Origin: an uncultured Myxococcales bacterium
GTDB taxonomy: Bacteria > Myxococcota_A > UBA9042 > DTJE01
Assembly: GCA_903936705.1 (NCBI GenBank)
Contig: CAIZWN010000005.1
Coordinates: 249,883 to 313,882, forward strand
Reading direction: 5' to 3'
Length of the DNA stretch: 64,000 nucleotides
Notes under the pieces: model-generated
Seen by the model: only the letters and a program-made list of their open reading frames with translations
What the model was told of the DNA's origin: nothing
The model's database searches: none
Position numbers and translations under genes: made by a program
Part shown: positions 38,167-48,623 of the stretch, piece by piece
Layout: each line of letters begins with the position of its first letter
Numbering within the stretch: the stretch's first letter is position 1

Positions 38167-39369
38167 ATGAGCGATGCCTACGTTTTTGACGCCATACGTA
38201 CGCCCCGTGGGCGAGGGAAGGACACTGGCAGCCTCTACTCCGTTAGGCCGATCGATCTGCTGTCTGGAGTCTTGCGAGCCGTACGCCTACGCAACTCACT
38301 GGACACTTCGCAGGTGGACGAAGTCGTCGTCGGATGCGTTACCCAGGTGGGCGACCAGGGGGGGTGTATCGCGAGATACGCGTCCATGGCTGCGGGTTAC
38401 GATTACCGTGCTCCCGGAGTGACAATCAACCGCTTCTGCGCATCTGGCCTCGAGGCCGTCAACCACGCCGCCGCGATGATCGTATCGGGCTTCGCCGACC
38501 TGGTGGTCGCCGGCGGTGTGGAAAGCATGTCCAGGGTTAAAATGGGCAGCGACGGTGGCGCCTTGACAGATCCGACGTGCCAATGGGACGTAGGTTTCGT
38601 TCCCCAGGGCATCAGCGCCGACCTGATGGCGACGCTGCACGGAATTACCCGAATGGACGTGGACGCCTTCGCGTGCGAGAGCCAGCGGCGGGCATGCGCA
38701 TCGCTTGATTCCGGCGCGTTTCGCAGCGTTGTTCCTGTGGTGGATCGGGCGGGTCTCGTCGTTCTGGACAGGGACGAATACCCCAGGCAGGAAACTACAA
38801 TCGAGTCGCTGGGCAAGCTGAACGCCGCCTTCGAGGCGATCGGGGCCAGGTTCGGCCTGGACTCGCTGACGCGGCGAACATACCCCCAAGTCGAACGCAT
38901 CCAGCATATCCACACGGCAGGTAATTCCTCGGGCATCGTCGATGGCGCAGCAGCCGTGTTGATTGGTTCTCTTGAAAAAGGCCTGTCCATGGGATTGAAG
39001 CCCAGGGCCAAGATCCGTGCTGCAGCAACGGTGGGTGACGAACCCATTCTCATGCTCGACGGTCCGGTTCCTGCTACCCGCAAGGCGATGGCGCGGGCAG
39101 GCATGGTTGCGAAGGACATTGACCTGTTCGAAGTCAACGAGGCGTTTGCAGTCGTGCCGATCCGCTATATGCGAGAGTTCGACGTGCCGCCAGACCGGCT
39201 GAACGCCAACGGCGGCGCGATTGCGCTGGGGCATCCGCTGGGAGCTACTGGCGCCATGCTGGTTGGCACGCTGCTGGACGCCCTGGAGGAACGAAACATG
39301 TCAACCGGTCTTGTGACTTTGTGCATCGGCGGCGGCATGGGAGAAGCCACCATTTTCGAGCGGGTCTAA
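38167..39369 (+). CDS. Thiolase (acetyl-CoA C-acyltransferase)
   Basis: A 400-aa thiolase for the last step of beta-oxidation. The nucleophile Cys91 lies in NRFCASGLEAVNHAA; the base pair is in GGAIALGHPLGATGA (His) and CIGGGMGEATIF (Cys). FadA-like length and order. AGGAG precedes the ATG. It sits between the racemase-like gene (69 bases) and the multifunctional enzyme (12 bases), clearly an operon with the latter. Confidence 0.93.
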   Translation: MSDAYVFDAIRTPRGRGKDTGSLYSVRPIDLLSGVLRAVRLRNSLDTSQVDEVVVGCVTQVGDQGGCIARYASMAAGYDYRAPGVTINRFCASGLEAVNHAAAMIVSGFADLVVAGGVESMSRVKMGSDGGALTDPTCQWDVGFVPQGISADLMATLHGITRMDVDAFACESQRRACASLDSGAFRSVVPVVDRAGLVVLDRDEYPRQETTIESLGKLNAAFEAIGARFGLDSLTRRTYPQVERIQHIHTAGNSSGIVDGAAAVLIGSLEKGLSMGLKPRAKIRAAATVGDEPILMLDGPVPATRKAMARAGMVAKDIDLFEVNEAFAVVPIRYMREFDVPPDRLNANGGAIALGHPLGATGAMLVGTLLDALEERNMSTGLVTLCIGGGMGEATIFERV

Positions 39370-39381
39370 AGGAGTATGAAA

Positions 39382-41532
39382 ATGAGTCAGGACGCAAATT
39401 TCAGCGATGGAATCATCGGTCTTACGTTCGATGAGTCGACCGGCATAGCGACACTTACGCTGCAAATGGCGGGCAAGGTCAACAAGATCGACGCGGCCTT
39501 TGGCATGGGTCTGGCCCAGGCGCTGAACCAGACAGCGACACTTGCCGGACTGCGGGGCGTAATCGTGGCCAGCGCGCACCGAGACTGGTGCGTCGGCGCC
39601 GACATCGACTTCTTGTACGGGGCAAACGACCCTGCCATCCTTCTGGACTTCACCAGGAAGCTTGGCGCGCTGTATCGACGCCTCGAAACACTTGGCGTCC
39701 CGGTTGTCGCGGCTCTTTCCGGTTCTGCCCTTGGAGGTGGCTGCGAACTGGCGCTGTCGTGCCACTACCGGATTGCCGTGGACCTCCCAGGGGTACAGAT
39801 CGGCCTGCCCGAAGTCAGTCTGGGCGTCATTCCCGGTGCCGGCGGCACCCAGCGACTTCCCCGCATGCTGGGCTTCCAGTCGGCCCTAGACATTCTGCTT
39901 CAGGGCAAGGTACTGCGAGCCTCGCAGGCCAAGGCCGCCGGCCTGGTGGATGAACTGGTCCCGGACGTTGCCGCATTGCGAACTGCTGCCGAGGCATTCA
40001 TCGCGGCCCATCCCGCTGCAAAGCAACCGTGGGACCTTCCCGGGTACGTTTGGCCAGCCCCGGCGCCTGGCTCCGAGGATGCTCGCAACCTTTTCATCGC
40101 TGCCTCGGGCATGCTGTACAAGCGAACCGCCGGCGTATTCAAATCCCCGGAGGCAGCCCTGTCGGCCGTGCACGAGGGGGCATCGCTGTCCTTCGACAGG
40201 GCGCTGGAGGTCGAACAACGCATCTTCGTGGCCGTGTCCGTTGGCGACCAGGCCAAAGACATGATCAGGACGCTGTGGTACCACCGAACGGCCGCGGAAA
40301 AGCACGAAGGCCTGCCCAGGGCCGACAAGGACGGCATCCGCAAGGTCGGAATACTGGGAGCCGGCATGATGGGAGCAGGACTGGCCTTTCTTGCCGCAAA
40401 TCGCGGGTACGAGGCGGTCCTGAAGGACATTGCCCAGCCTGTCCTGGACAAGGCGATGGAACACTGCGGAGATCAGATTCGCAAGAGCGGGAAGCACCTC
40501 GACGAGGCAGGAAGACAGGCAATTCGCAACCGCATCAGGCCCACGCTGCAGACGGCCGATCTGGCTGGATGCGACCTGATAATCGAGGCCGTGGTTGAGG
40601 ACCTGGACCTGAAGCACCGCGTCACACGCGAAGTCGAACCTCTGATCTCCACTACCGGACTTTGGGCGTCGAACACTTCGGCCCTGCCAATCACGGACCT
40701 CGCCACCGCGTCCCAGCGACCTGCCAGTTTCCTTGGGCTGCACTTCTTCTCGCCCGTGGAACAGATGCCACTGGTCGAGGTAATCCTGGGAAAACAGACA
40801 TCGCAGGAAACCTTGGCCCGCGCGCTGGCCTTCTGCCGGTCAATCAAGAAGCTGCCAATCGTGGTCAACGACGGCTACGGCTTCTACACCACTCGCGTCT
40901 TTTCGGCCTACATAATCGAAGGCGCGCAGCTTGTGGCCGAAGGACACGACCCAGTGCTGATCGAGTGGGCCGCCAGGGTGGCAGGCATGGTGGTCCCACC
41001 CTTGCAAGTGTTCGACGAGATCACCCTGAAACTTGGCCGCCACGTTCTTTCGCAGGCGGAGAGATATATCGGGAAGATAGACATTGCCGGCGTCGATCTG
41101 GTGCGCCGGATGGTCGATGATCTGGATCGGCCTGGCAAGGCGGCTGGACGAGGTTTCTACGACTACGATGGCGGACGGCGGATCTGGCCGGGTCTGAAGG
41201 ATCTTGCTGTTGGCAAACCCGATCAGACGGGCGTCGAGCACCTGGCGCGCAGGATCATCCTGGCCCAGATTGCGCAGGTCGGCCACGCACTGCAGGACGG
41301 CATCCTAATGAATTTCCGCGATGCCGAAGTTGGCGCCATATTCGGCATCGGCTTTGCTCCCAACACAGGCGGGCCCCTGTCATACATGGATCGCCAGGGG
41401 CTGGGGAACGTGGTTGCCTGGATGGACGACTTTGCAGCCCGCTACGGCAAGCGATATGCACCGACGCAAATCCTGCGAGACCGCGCAGCAAATGGCATGC
41501 GCTTCTTCCCCCTGGATTCGCCGCCCACCTGA
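39382..41532 (+). CDS. Multifunctional fatty-acid oxidation enzyme (enoyl-CoA hydratase / 3-hydroxyacyl-CoA dehydrogenase)
   Basis: A 716-aa FadB/FadJ-type protein. The N-terminal crotonase domain (1-190) has the oxyanion and acid segments SALGGGCELALSCHYRIA and LPEVSLGVIPGAGGTQRLPR. The dehydrogenase domain (about 315-500) has the NAD motif VGILGAGMMGAGLAFLAANR and the catalytic His in LGLHFFSPVEQMPLVE. A C-terminal dehydrogenase-type helical domain completes it. It hydrates enoyl-CoA and oxidises the 3-hydroxyacyl-CoA, feeding the thiolase. ATG at 39382 has AAGGAG seven bases upstream, better than the ATG at 39376. Confidence 0.94.
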   Translation: MSQDANFSDGIIGLTFDESTGIATLTLQMAGKVNKIDAAFGMGLAQALNQTATLAGLRGVIVASAHRDWCVGADIDFLYGANDPAILLDFTRKLGALYRRLETLGVPVVAALSGSALGGGCELALSCHYRIAVDLPGVQIGLPEVSLGVIPGAGGTQRLPRMLGFQSALDILLQGKVLRASQAKAAGLVDELVPDVAALRTAAEAFIAAHPAAKQPWDLPGYVWPAPAPGSEDARNLFIAASGMLYKRTAGVFKSPEAALSAVHEGASLSFDRALEVEQRIFVAVSVGDQAKDMIRTLWYHRTAAEKHEGLPRADKDGIRKVGILGAGMMGAGLAFLAANRGYEAVLKDIAQPVLDKAMEHCGDQIRKSGKHLDEAGRQAIRNRIRPTLQTADLAGCDLIIEAVVEDLDLKHRVTREVEPLISTTGLWASNTSALPITDLATASQRPASFLGLHFFSPVEQMPLVEVILGKQTSQETLARALAFCRSIKKLPIVVNDGYGFYTTRVFSAYIIEGAQLVAEGHDPVLIEWAARVAGMVVPPLQVFDEITLKLGRHVLSQAERYIGKIDIAGVDLVRRMVDDLDRPGKAAGRGFYDYDGGRRIWPGLKDLAVGKPDQTGVEHLARRIILAQIAQVGHALQDGILMNFRDAEVGAIFGIGFAPNTGGPLSYMDRQGLGNVVAWMDDFAARYGKRYAPTQILRDRAANGMRFFPLDSPPT

Positions 41533-41589
41533 ACCGAAGCTGGGTGACAATCGGGCTGCGCTTGGCCTTGCTGGCGCCTAGTGGAGCAA

Positions 41590-43080
41590 TCAGGTTCCAT
41601 CTGGCTTTGACGGGATATCGATCTGCTTCAGCAGTTTTCCTTCAAGGTCCATGTAGCGCACCGTCAGGCCATCGCAGCCGGTCTCGACGACGGCAAAATT
41701 CGCGATGCCGTAGATCCCGTTCCACGGGGCCGGGAATCCATCGGGTGTCGGACAGTCGCCCGAATCCATACCGCAACCGCACAGCCCGCCAACAATGAAC
41801 GTGTTGACACCTTCAACCGCGCCCCACTCGATACCGTGCATATGGCCGTGAAACGAGGCCTGGACCCCGGCCGCAGCCAGCATGGGTATCAGCGCCACGC
41901 GCAGGCACTGCTCGCCGTTGGAACTGCACTCGGTCCCCCACTGGGTGCTGTACGCAGGCTCGTGAATGAAGAACAGTTTCCATTGGGCCGTCTTGAACTC
42001 CTCAGTCTCGAACTGGCGACGGAACCAGCCAACCTGGCCCCAATCCGCGTCGGGCATCGAGAGGTAGAAATCGCGGATCCACCCGCCTCCAATCCAGACG
42101 TTGCCCATCCGCCTGGCCCACCATCCCTCGCCAAGGCCGGCTGCCGATTCCTCCTCGTTGCCCTGGGGCAAAACGAAGGCATCGAAGTACCCTTTGATGT
42201 TCTTCTCGTCGTGGTTTCCCAAGACCGCCCAGACGTTTACCCGACTTCCCAGATCCTGGAAGCCCTTGAGTGTCTGGTCGAACTCCTCGGGCAGTCCGAC
42301 CCCTGTCAGATCCCCGATTCCGATCGCGAAATCGACACCCATACCGAGGGCAAGCGTGGACATCTTCTGAAGATTCTCGACTTTATTATGGGCGTCCGCG
42401 AACACGGCGAACTTCATCGGAACGGGCCTGTCAGGCAGGGTCCGGAACGTCAGTTGCGACGTCAGCACCTTGCCGACCTGAACGTGATAGCTGACTTCAC
42501 TGGCAGCCGGCAGACCAACCACCTGGATCTCGTACTGGCCGTTGGCGTCGGGCAATCCGCATTCCATTCGATACTGGTCGCTCCAGGTCAGATGCACGCA
42601 GCCCTCGTCCTGGGATGGAGTTGCCGTTCGCCAAACAATGGTCGCGCGGTCACGATCGGACATCTGAACCAGCGGGCCGCGCAGGAAAGTGGCGTCAGGA
42701 ATCAAGGTCCAAGCGGCACCAGTTCCTGCCCCCTCGCAACCCGACGCCCAGTGGAACGGCTGTGGTGTGTCAATAACGCCTTCGGCAACATCAGGTGTCA
42801 CGTCATACAACGTGTCTGTCATGGCGTCTGCCACGTCCACGGCCGCTCCCAGATCCCCGGTATCCAGATGGTCCCCTGGCAGGTCCATCGCGACTTCAAT
42901 TACATCGGCAAGGACTTCGACAGCAGGGTCGCCCGACGGGTCAAAACCCGGGTCTGCCGACGACGATGAAGAACCGCAGGCCAGCGCGAAAACGGCTAGG
43001 AAACCTGGCGCAAGGAGGCGCCGCCTGAAGCCTGCCACGGGGCCACTCGAAAGCACCAGCCTCTCCGAAATCCCAAGCAT
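41590..43080 (-). CDS. Metallophosphoesterase lipoprotein
   Basis: A 496-aa exported lipoprotein (lipobox ALAC, Cys35) with a long Asp/Val-rich linker, the same style as the PHP lipoprotein. A fibronectin-like purple-acid-phosphatase N-domain (TIVWRTATPSQDEGCVHL; EVSYHVQVG) precedes the calcineurin-like phosphoesterase core: FAVFADAHNKVENLQ, GIGDLTGVG, VLGNHDEKN, FFIHEPAYS and SFHGHMHGIEWG supply the metal ligands. It probably hydrolyses phosphate esters outside the cell. ATG at 43080 follows GGGAGGG. Confidence 0.88.
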   Translation of the reverse strand: MLGISERLVLSSGPVAGFRRRLLAPGFLAVFALACGSSSSSADPGFDPSGDPAVEVLADVIEVAMDLPGDHLDTGDLGAAVDVADAMTDTLYDVTPDVAEGVIDTPQPFHWASGCEGAGTGAAWTLIPDATFLRGPLVQMSDRDRATIVWRTATPSQDEGCVHLTWSDQYRMECGLPDANGQYEIQVVGLPAASEVSYHVQVGKVLTSQLTFRTLPDRPVPMKFAVFADAHNKVENLQKMSTLALGMGVDFAIGIGDLTGVGLPEEFDQTLKGFQDLGSRVNVWAVLGNHDEKNIKGYFDAFVLPQGNEEESAAGLGEGWWARRMGNVWIGGGWIRDFYLSMPDADWGQVGWFRRQFETEEFKTAQWKLFFIHEPAYSTQWGTECSSNGEQCLRVALIPMLAAAGVQASFHGHMHGIEWGAVEGVNTFIVGGLCGCGMDSGDCPTPDGFPAPWNGIYGIANFAVVETGCDGLTVRYMDLEGKLLKQIDIPSKPDGT

Positions 43081-43219
43081 CAGTCGCCCTCCCCTTCTAC
43101 GGATCAAAACCGTGCGTCCGCGGTATGCTGCCCCAGATCCCTACAGACCGCAACGCGATACGATCGTGGATGCTAACTCGACAAGAAATGGGGAACGGCA
43201 CGAGGGCCAGTTGTGGGTT

Positions 43220-43397
43220 GCGTGACGCTGTGGAGGGCCGGTTCCGGGGGTGCCCCTCCGGGACCGGAGTTCCGGCGGGGGCTCTGCCCCCACCGGCCTC
43301 CTGCAGTCTCGGCGCGGCCCGATCACCTATTTCCCCCGTATTGTGGGCCGCGCCTCCGACGGCTCCCTCCGGAGCACCCCCGGACCCGGCCCGCGGT
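43220..43397 (+). repeat. 178-bp structured repeat, copy A
   Basis: This matches 45510-45687 in inverted orientation with 6 mismatches and no gaps. Near-terminal imperfect inverted arms begin GGGCCGG and include CCGGGGGTGC. Internal hairpins: CCGG-C-GGGGGC/GCCCCC-CCGG at 43272-43296 and perfect ten-base arms GGCGCGGCCC/GGGCCGCGCC at 43311-43320 and 43345-43354. No protein-coding potential is evident, and four of the six mismatches fall in the loop between the ten-base arms. It lies upstream of the metallophosphoesterase gene. Confidence 0.93.
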
Positions 43398-43565
43398 TGC
43401 TTGTTGGGGATTGGCAGGCTTCTGGCTCGCGTTGGGTGCGAGTGCCCCCTCTGGCTCGACAGTTTCTGTCGAATCGGCGTCTTGGCTTGAAGACAGTGAA
43501 TCTCGGAACGATCCGCCGCATGTGGTCCTGACCCTGACCTCCACTCAGTTACACACGTTGGCTCT

Positions 43566-43643
43566 GGGAGCCAACCTCCTGCATTTCCAGCCAGTCACTC
43601 GGTAACTGAAGCGCCAGGTATATTAGTGCGTCCGCATCAAGGT
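43566..43643 (+). repeat. Degenerate direct repeat, copy 1
   Basis: About 78 bp resembling 45268-45342 in the same orientation, sharing GGGAGCCAACC, ATTTCC, CACTC, ACTGA and ATCAAGGT blocks in order. It is just past the 3' end of the Cys-rich gene. The rest of 43081-43762 outside the two repeats shows nothing I can name. Confidence 0.6.
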
Positions 43644-43762
43644 GCCGCCAATAGAAAGGCACCAGTAACGGCGGACCCAATTGGGTCATTGGAATGCAAG
43701 CGCAGCACTCGCTCTCGTCACGTATCAGTGAAGCAGCCCAGGCAGACGCTGAGCATCCTTCC

Positions 43763-45130
43763 CTACAAGCCGCATCCGATAGCACCTGCGCATGGATCCC
43801 AGGGACCATAATTGCAGTAGTAGGTCACCCCGGCACGTCCTAGGCAATCGTTAACGCCCACAATAGGGTACTGGCAGCCGACTGAGGCGCCGTTTGCATC
43901 CCGCAGCGAGCATCGTACCTGCTGACCGCAATTGTTGATAATTGAGGTAGTGTTGGGAAGACAATACGGACCCGCTTGGCCGAATGAAATGCATGGACCG
44001 GCGTCCGTGCATTCCCCACCCCCACCCCCAAAAGGCACACACGCGTCAGCAAGACAGATCTGATCAGATGGACACCCACCCGGGCAGCCGCCGCCACCGC
44101 CTACCCATCCGCACTCACCAAGAATGCAGGTTTGTCCCTGTGGACAACCATCGGGGCACGGAATTGTTTGACATCCGCAGGTAGTGCCGTTACGTGAGCA
44201 ACTTGGCTCAGTGACGCAGTCTGACAAGCCCAGACAAAGGGGGGCATCCTGGCAGGTTCCGCCACAACCATCCCCGCATCCACCTGAGGTGGGGGGGCAT
44301 TCGGGTGTACACACGCACTTTCCATCGATGCACTCAAAGTTCCTGAGCCCGTAATCACTTTCGCCGCAATCGTGAAACACTATGCGTTTACTGCAGGAAC
44401 CGCCGCAGCCGTCAGCGCCGCATTCCTTTCCTTCGCAGTTGGGTAGGCAGCAACCAACTCCATCGACACACTGGCTGTTCGCTTCGCAGATCTCAACGTT
44501 TGGAATATTGTACGTTTGCGGAGCGCAGATGACCTCCGAAGTGCATCCGCTGGATGCGTAGGGAAAGGTCCCCCCATCCCATAGCCCTTGAACGTTCTCA
44601 ACGCACTCGGCACCCATCGGGCACTCGCAGTTCACCTTCTTCGGACAACCCCAGATTGCGTCACCAAGAATATCCTTCCAGTGATTGTACGCGCCATGCT
44701 CCATCTCGATTTCACCGCACGCGGGCGGAAGGCCCCTCGTGTATCCGGTATGATTTCCAGAAGAAGCCGCAACCGCAGCTTGCAAAACGAGGCAGTCTGA
44801 ACCTGGATCGAAGTCACATCGAACGCATTGGTGTCTCGCATCGCTGAACGCGCCACAATGCAAGCCAGTCCATTTCGGATCCCCTCTGCAATCGGAATCC
44901 GCAAAAGTCGTACCGCAGACGACTTCCTGTCCAACTGCAAGACATGCTTCAGCCTTTCCGTTCCATTGGCATTGTCCATCGGCCGATGGTGCGTAGGGCG
45001 GAAGTTCCATCTCGTCGGACTCGATCATGTCCGAGATATCACCAACGTCCTTGACATCTCCGCTACATGCCACGAAGTTGCACGCCACGAGCAGCACGAA
45101 CAGGAGTAGCACCAGGATCATGCGCTTCAT
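43763..45130 (-). CDS. Cys-rich exported lipoprotein
   Basis: A 455-aa protein with a lipoprotein signal (Cys17 or Cys22) and more than 40 cysteines. The central region has CLPNCEGKECGADGCGGSC and TPECPPTSGGCGDGCGGTC, the GKxCGxDGCGGxC repeat style frequent in deltaproteobacterial secreted proteins, and two glycine-run hinges (GWVGGGGGCPGGCP, FGGGGGECTD). Multiple disulfides and an outer-surface location are expected; no enzymatic domain is visible. The coding sequence looks less GC-rich than its neighbours and the gene is enclosed by 178-bp inverted repeats, so it may have arrived as a unit. Confidence 0.8.
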   Translation of the reverse strand: MKRMILVLLLFVLLVACNFVACSGDVKDVGDISDMIESDEMELPPYAPSADGQCQWNGKAEACLAVGQEVVCGTTFADSDCRGDPKWTGLHCGAFSDARHQCVRCDFDPGSDCLVLQAAVAASSGNHTGYTRGLPPACGEIEMEHGAYNHWKDILGDAIWGCPKKVNCECPMGAECVENVQGLWDGGTFPYASSGCTSEVICAPQTYNIPNVEICEANSQCVDGVGCCLPNCEGKECGADGCGGSCSKRIVFHDCGESDYGLRNFECIDGKCVCTPECPPTSGGCGDGCGGTCQDAPLCLGLSDCVTEPSCSRNGTTCGCQTIPCPDGCPQGQTCILGECGWVGGGGGCPGGCPSDQICLADACVPFGGGGGECTDAGPCISFGQAGPYCLPNTTSIINNCGQQVRCSLRDANGASVGCQYPIVGVNDCLGRAGVTYYCNYGPWDPCAGAIGCGL

Positions 45131-45155
45131 CCCGTTGCTCCGGAGAGTTGGGGGA

Positions 45156-45185
45156 ATCTTGTCAGGCTTGCACCCCCCAGGTCAA
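45156..45185 (-). promoter_or_regulatory. Possible promoter of the Cys-rich lipoprotein gene
   Basis: TTGACC (45180-45185, minus strand), 18-base spacer, CAAGAT (45156-45161), about 25 bases before the ATG. Confidence 0.35.
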
Positions 45186-45267
45186 GAGCGATTCTTGACG
45201 AGATCCTGGAGGTGGACACGACCTTGGACACGACCTTGATCCCAAGGCAGTAGACCACCGCGGCCTC

Positions 45268-45342
45268 GGGAGCCAACCACCCGAATTTCCGGCCAGGCAC
45301 TCAGGGACTGAGGTGCCGGGTTGTCTGCGTTTTGATCAAGGT
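45268..45342 (+). repeat. Degenerate direct repeat, copy 2
   Basis: The partner of 43566-43643, on the 5' side of the Cys-rich gene. It contains an imperfect hairpin, GGCAC-TCAG/CTGA-GGTGCC. Nothing else is recognised in 45343-45509. Confidence 0.6.
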
Positions 45343-45509
45343 AATGGGTCGAAGCACGACTTCATAGACTTCCGTTCAGCCCACCAACAACCGTGCCCGC
45401 GACGACAGTCCAGACACCAGGAGGCGCAATGACATACTGCAGTTCGATAACTCATGTCTGGATCGACCTTGTGGTCCACGAGAAGCTATGGGCCTGTCCT
45501 CAAGTGAAG

Positions 45510-45687
45510 ACCGCGGGCCGGTTCCGGGGGTGCTCCGGAGGGAGCCGTCGGAGGCGCGGCCCACCATACGGGGGAAATAAATGATTGGGCCGCGCCGAGA
45601 CTGCAGGAGGCCGGTGGGGGCAGAGCCCCCGCCGGAACTCCGGTCCCGGAGGGGCACCCCCGGACCCGGCCCTCCACAGCGTCACGC
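45510..45687 (-). repeat. 178-bp structured repeat, copy B (inverted)
   Basis: An inverted copy of 43220-43397 (172 of 178 bases identical by eye). It ends 16 bases from the glutamate dehydrogenase stop codon, so its hairpins may act as a terminator for that gene. Confidence 0.93.
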
Positions 45688-45703
45688 CATCAACAACAGG
45701 CCC

Positions 45704-47371
<1,668 letters not shown>

Positions 47372-48526
47372 ATGCTGAACATCGCGCTTTTCGGACCACC
47401 TGGGGCCGGCAAGGGTACGCAGTCTCCCATGCTGGTGGCTCGATACGGCTTGTTCTGCATTTCCACCGGCGACCTTTTAAGGACCGAGATGCGGAACGGG
47501 ACCGACCTTGGACTGGCGGCCAAGGACGTCATCGCCAAGGGCGGCCTGGTTCCGGACGAGATCATCGTCCAGATTCTCGAGAAGACAATCAGCGAGAATC
47601 CGCAAGCAAACGGATTCCTGTTCGACGGCTTTCCCAGGACATGGGTCCAGGCATATATTCTCGAAGGCCTGCTGCTGAAGATGCACACGTCACTGATGGC
47701 CTTGATCAGCCTGGAAGTTCCCGATCGTGTTTGCACCGAACGTCTATTGGGACGAGCGGTGAACTCGGGGCGCATCGACGACAAGCACGAGGTCATCGAG
47801 GTCCGACTGCGCGAGTACAACGAAAAGACGGCGCCGGTACTGGGCTTCTACGCCGAGCGTGGGATTCACAAGGCCGTCGATGGCCTTGGAACCGTCGATG
47901 AAATCTTCGATCGCGTCACCAACGTAATCGACCTGACGCTCGAATCCGTTCAGATGAACGTGGTCTTGCTGGGCGGCCCTGGATCTGGACGGGGCACACA
48001 GGCTCAGCGGTTGGCCGCCAAGCACAACCTGACCATTCTGTCCGCGGGCGACCTGCTGCAGGAAGAGATTCGCCGGGGATCGCCAGTCGGCCAGCAGGTT
48101 TTTGCGCAGATGGAGGAAGGTTCGCTGGTTCCCGACGAGGTCGTCATCCGGCTGGTCGAGGAACGCATCAAGTCCAACAAGGGCAGGAACGGGTTTATCT
48201 TCAAGGGCTTCCCAAGAACGCTGGTCCAGGCCTATATCCTTGACGGGCTGCTGCGCAAGGCCGGCTCGCAGGTGAACTGTGTTCTGGACCTTCGGGTACC
48301 GACTATCGAACTGGTGCGACGCCTGTCAGCCCGGGGGCGCCACTACGATCTGGCCACGGCGACAATCTTCCAGCGCCTGCATGCTTATGAGCATTATGAG
48401 AACGCCCTTTCAAGCTACTACGGAAACTCGGGTAGGCTGCACGTGATCGACGGCGTCGGTTCGCTGGACGAAGTATTCTTGCGAATGTCCAAGCCGATCG
48501 ACGAAGCCTTCCGCCTGGCCCGGTAG
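47372..48526 (+). CDS. Tandem (two-domain) adenylate kinase, second domain degenerate
   Basis: A 384-aa fusion of two short-lid nucleoside monophosphate kinase domains. Domain 1 (1-190) has the canonical P-loop FGPPGAGKGTQ, STGDLLR, LVPDE and DGFPRT and an intact basic lid segment (GRIDDKHEVIEVRLREY), so it should make ADP from ATP and AMP. Domain 2 (195-384) keeps the fold (LSAGDLL, LVPDE, GFPRT) but its P-loop reads GGPGSGRGTQ, with Arg for the essential Lys, its DGFPRT has become KGFPRT, and the lid arginine pattern is gone. It is probably a pseudokinase with a regulatory or structural role. GAGG precedes the ATG. A single adenylate kinase is normally about 190-215 aa. Confidence 0.88.
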   Translation: MLNIALFGPPGAGKGTQSPMLVARYGLFCISTGDLLRTEMRNGTDLGLAAKDVIAKGGLVPDEIIVQILEKTISENPQANGFLFDGFPRTWVQAYILEGLLLKMHTSLMALISLEVPDRVCTERLLGRAVNSGRIDDKHEVIEVRLREYNEKTAPVLGFYAERGIHKAVDGLGTVDEIFDRVTNVIDLTLESVQMNVVLLGGPGSGRGTQAQRLAAKHNLTILSAGDLLQEEIRRGSPVGQQVFAQMEEGSLVPDEVVIRLVEERIKSNKGRNGFIFKGFPRTLVQAYILDGLLRKAGSQVNCVLDLRVPTIELVRRLSARGRHYDLATATIFQRLHAYEHYENALSSYYGNSGRLHVIDGVGSLDEVFLRMSKPIDEAFRLAR

Positions 48527-48563
48527 GCGGACCAGATCCTGGCAATTCGCAGCCAGGCCACGC

Positions 48564-48592
48564 TTGACGGATAGCCGTGCCGCACTGACAAT
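48564..48592 (+). promoter_or_regulatory. Promoter of the VTC-DUF4956 operon
   Basis: TTGACG (48564-48569), 17-base spacer, GACAAT (48587-48592). Start near 48600, about 24 bases before the GTG. Confidence 0.55.
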
Positions 48593-48623
48593 AGCGCGGT
48601 CTTTTACTCGATGAGGCTAGGTT

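Noticed and set aside
43250-43531. Similar Gly/Arg/Pro-rich peptides encoded by both 178-bp repeats
   Set aside because: All frames are open because of GC content, the frames have no ribosome site, and conservation follows hairpin structure better than codon positions.
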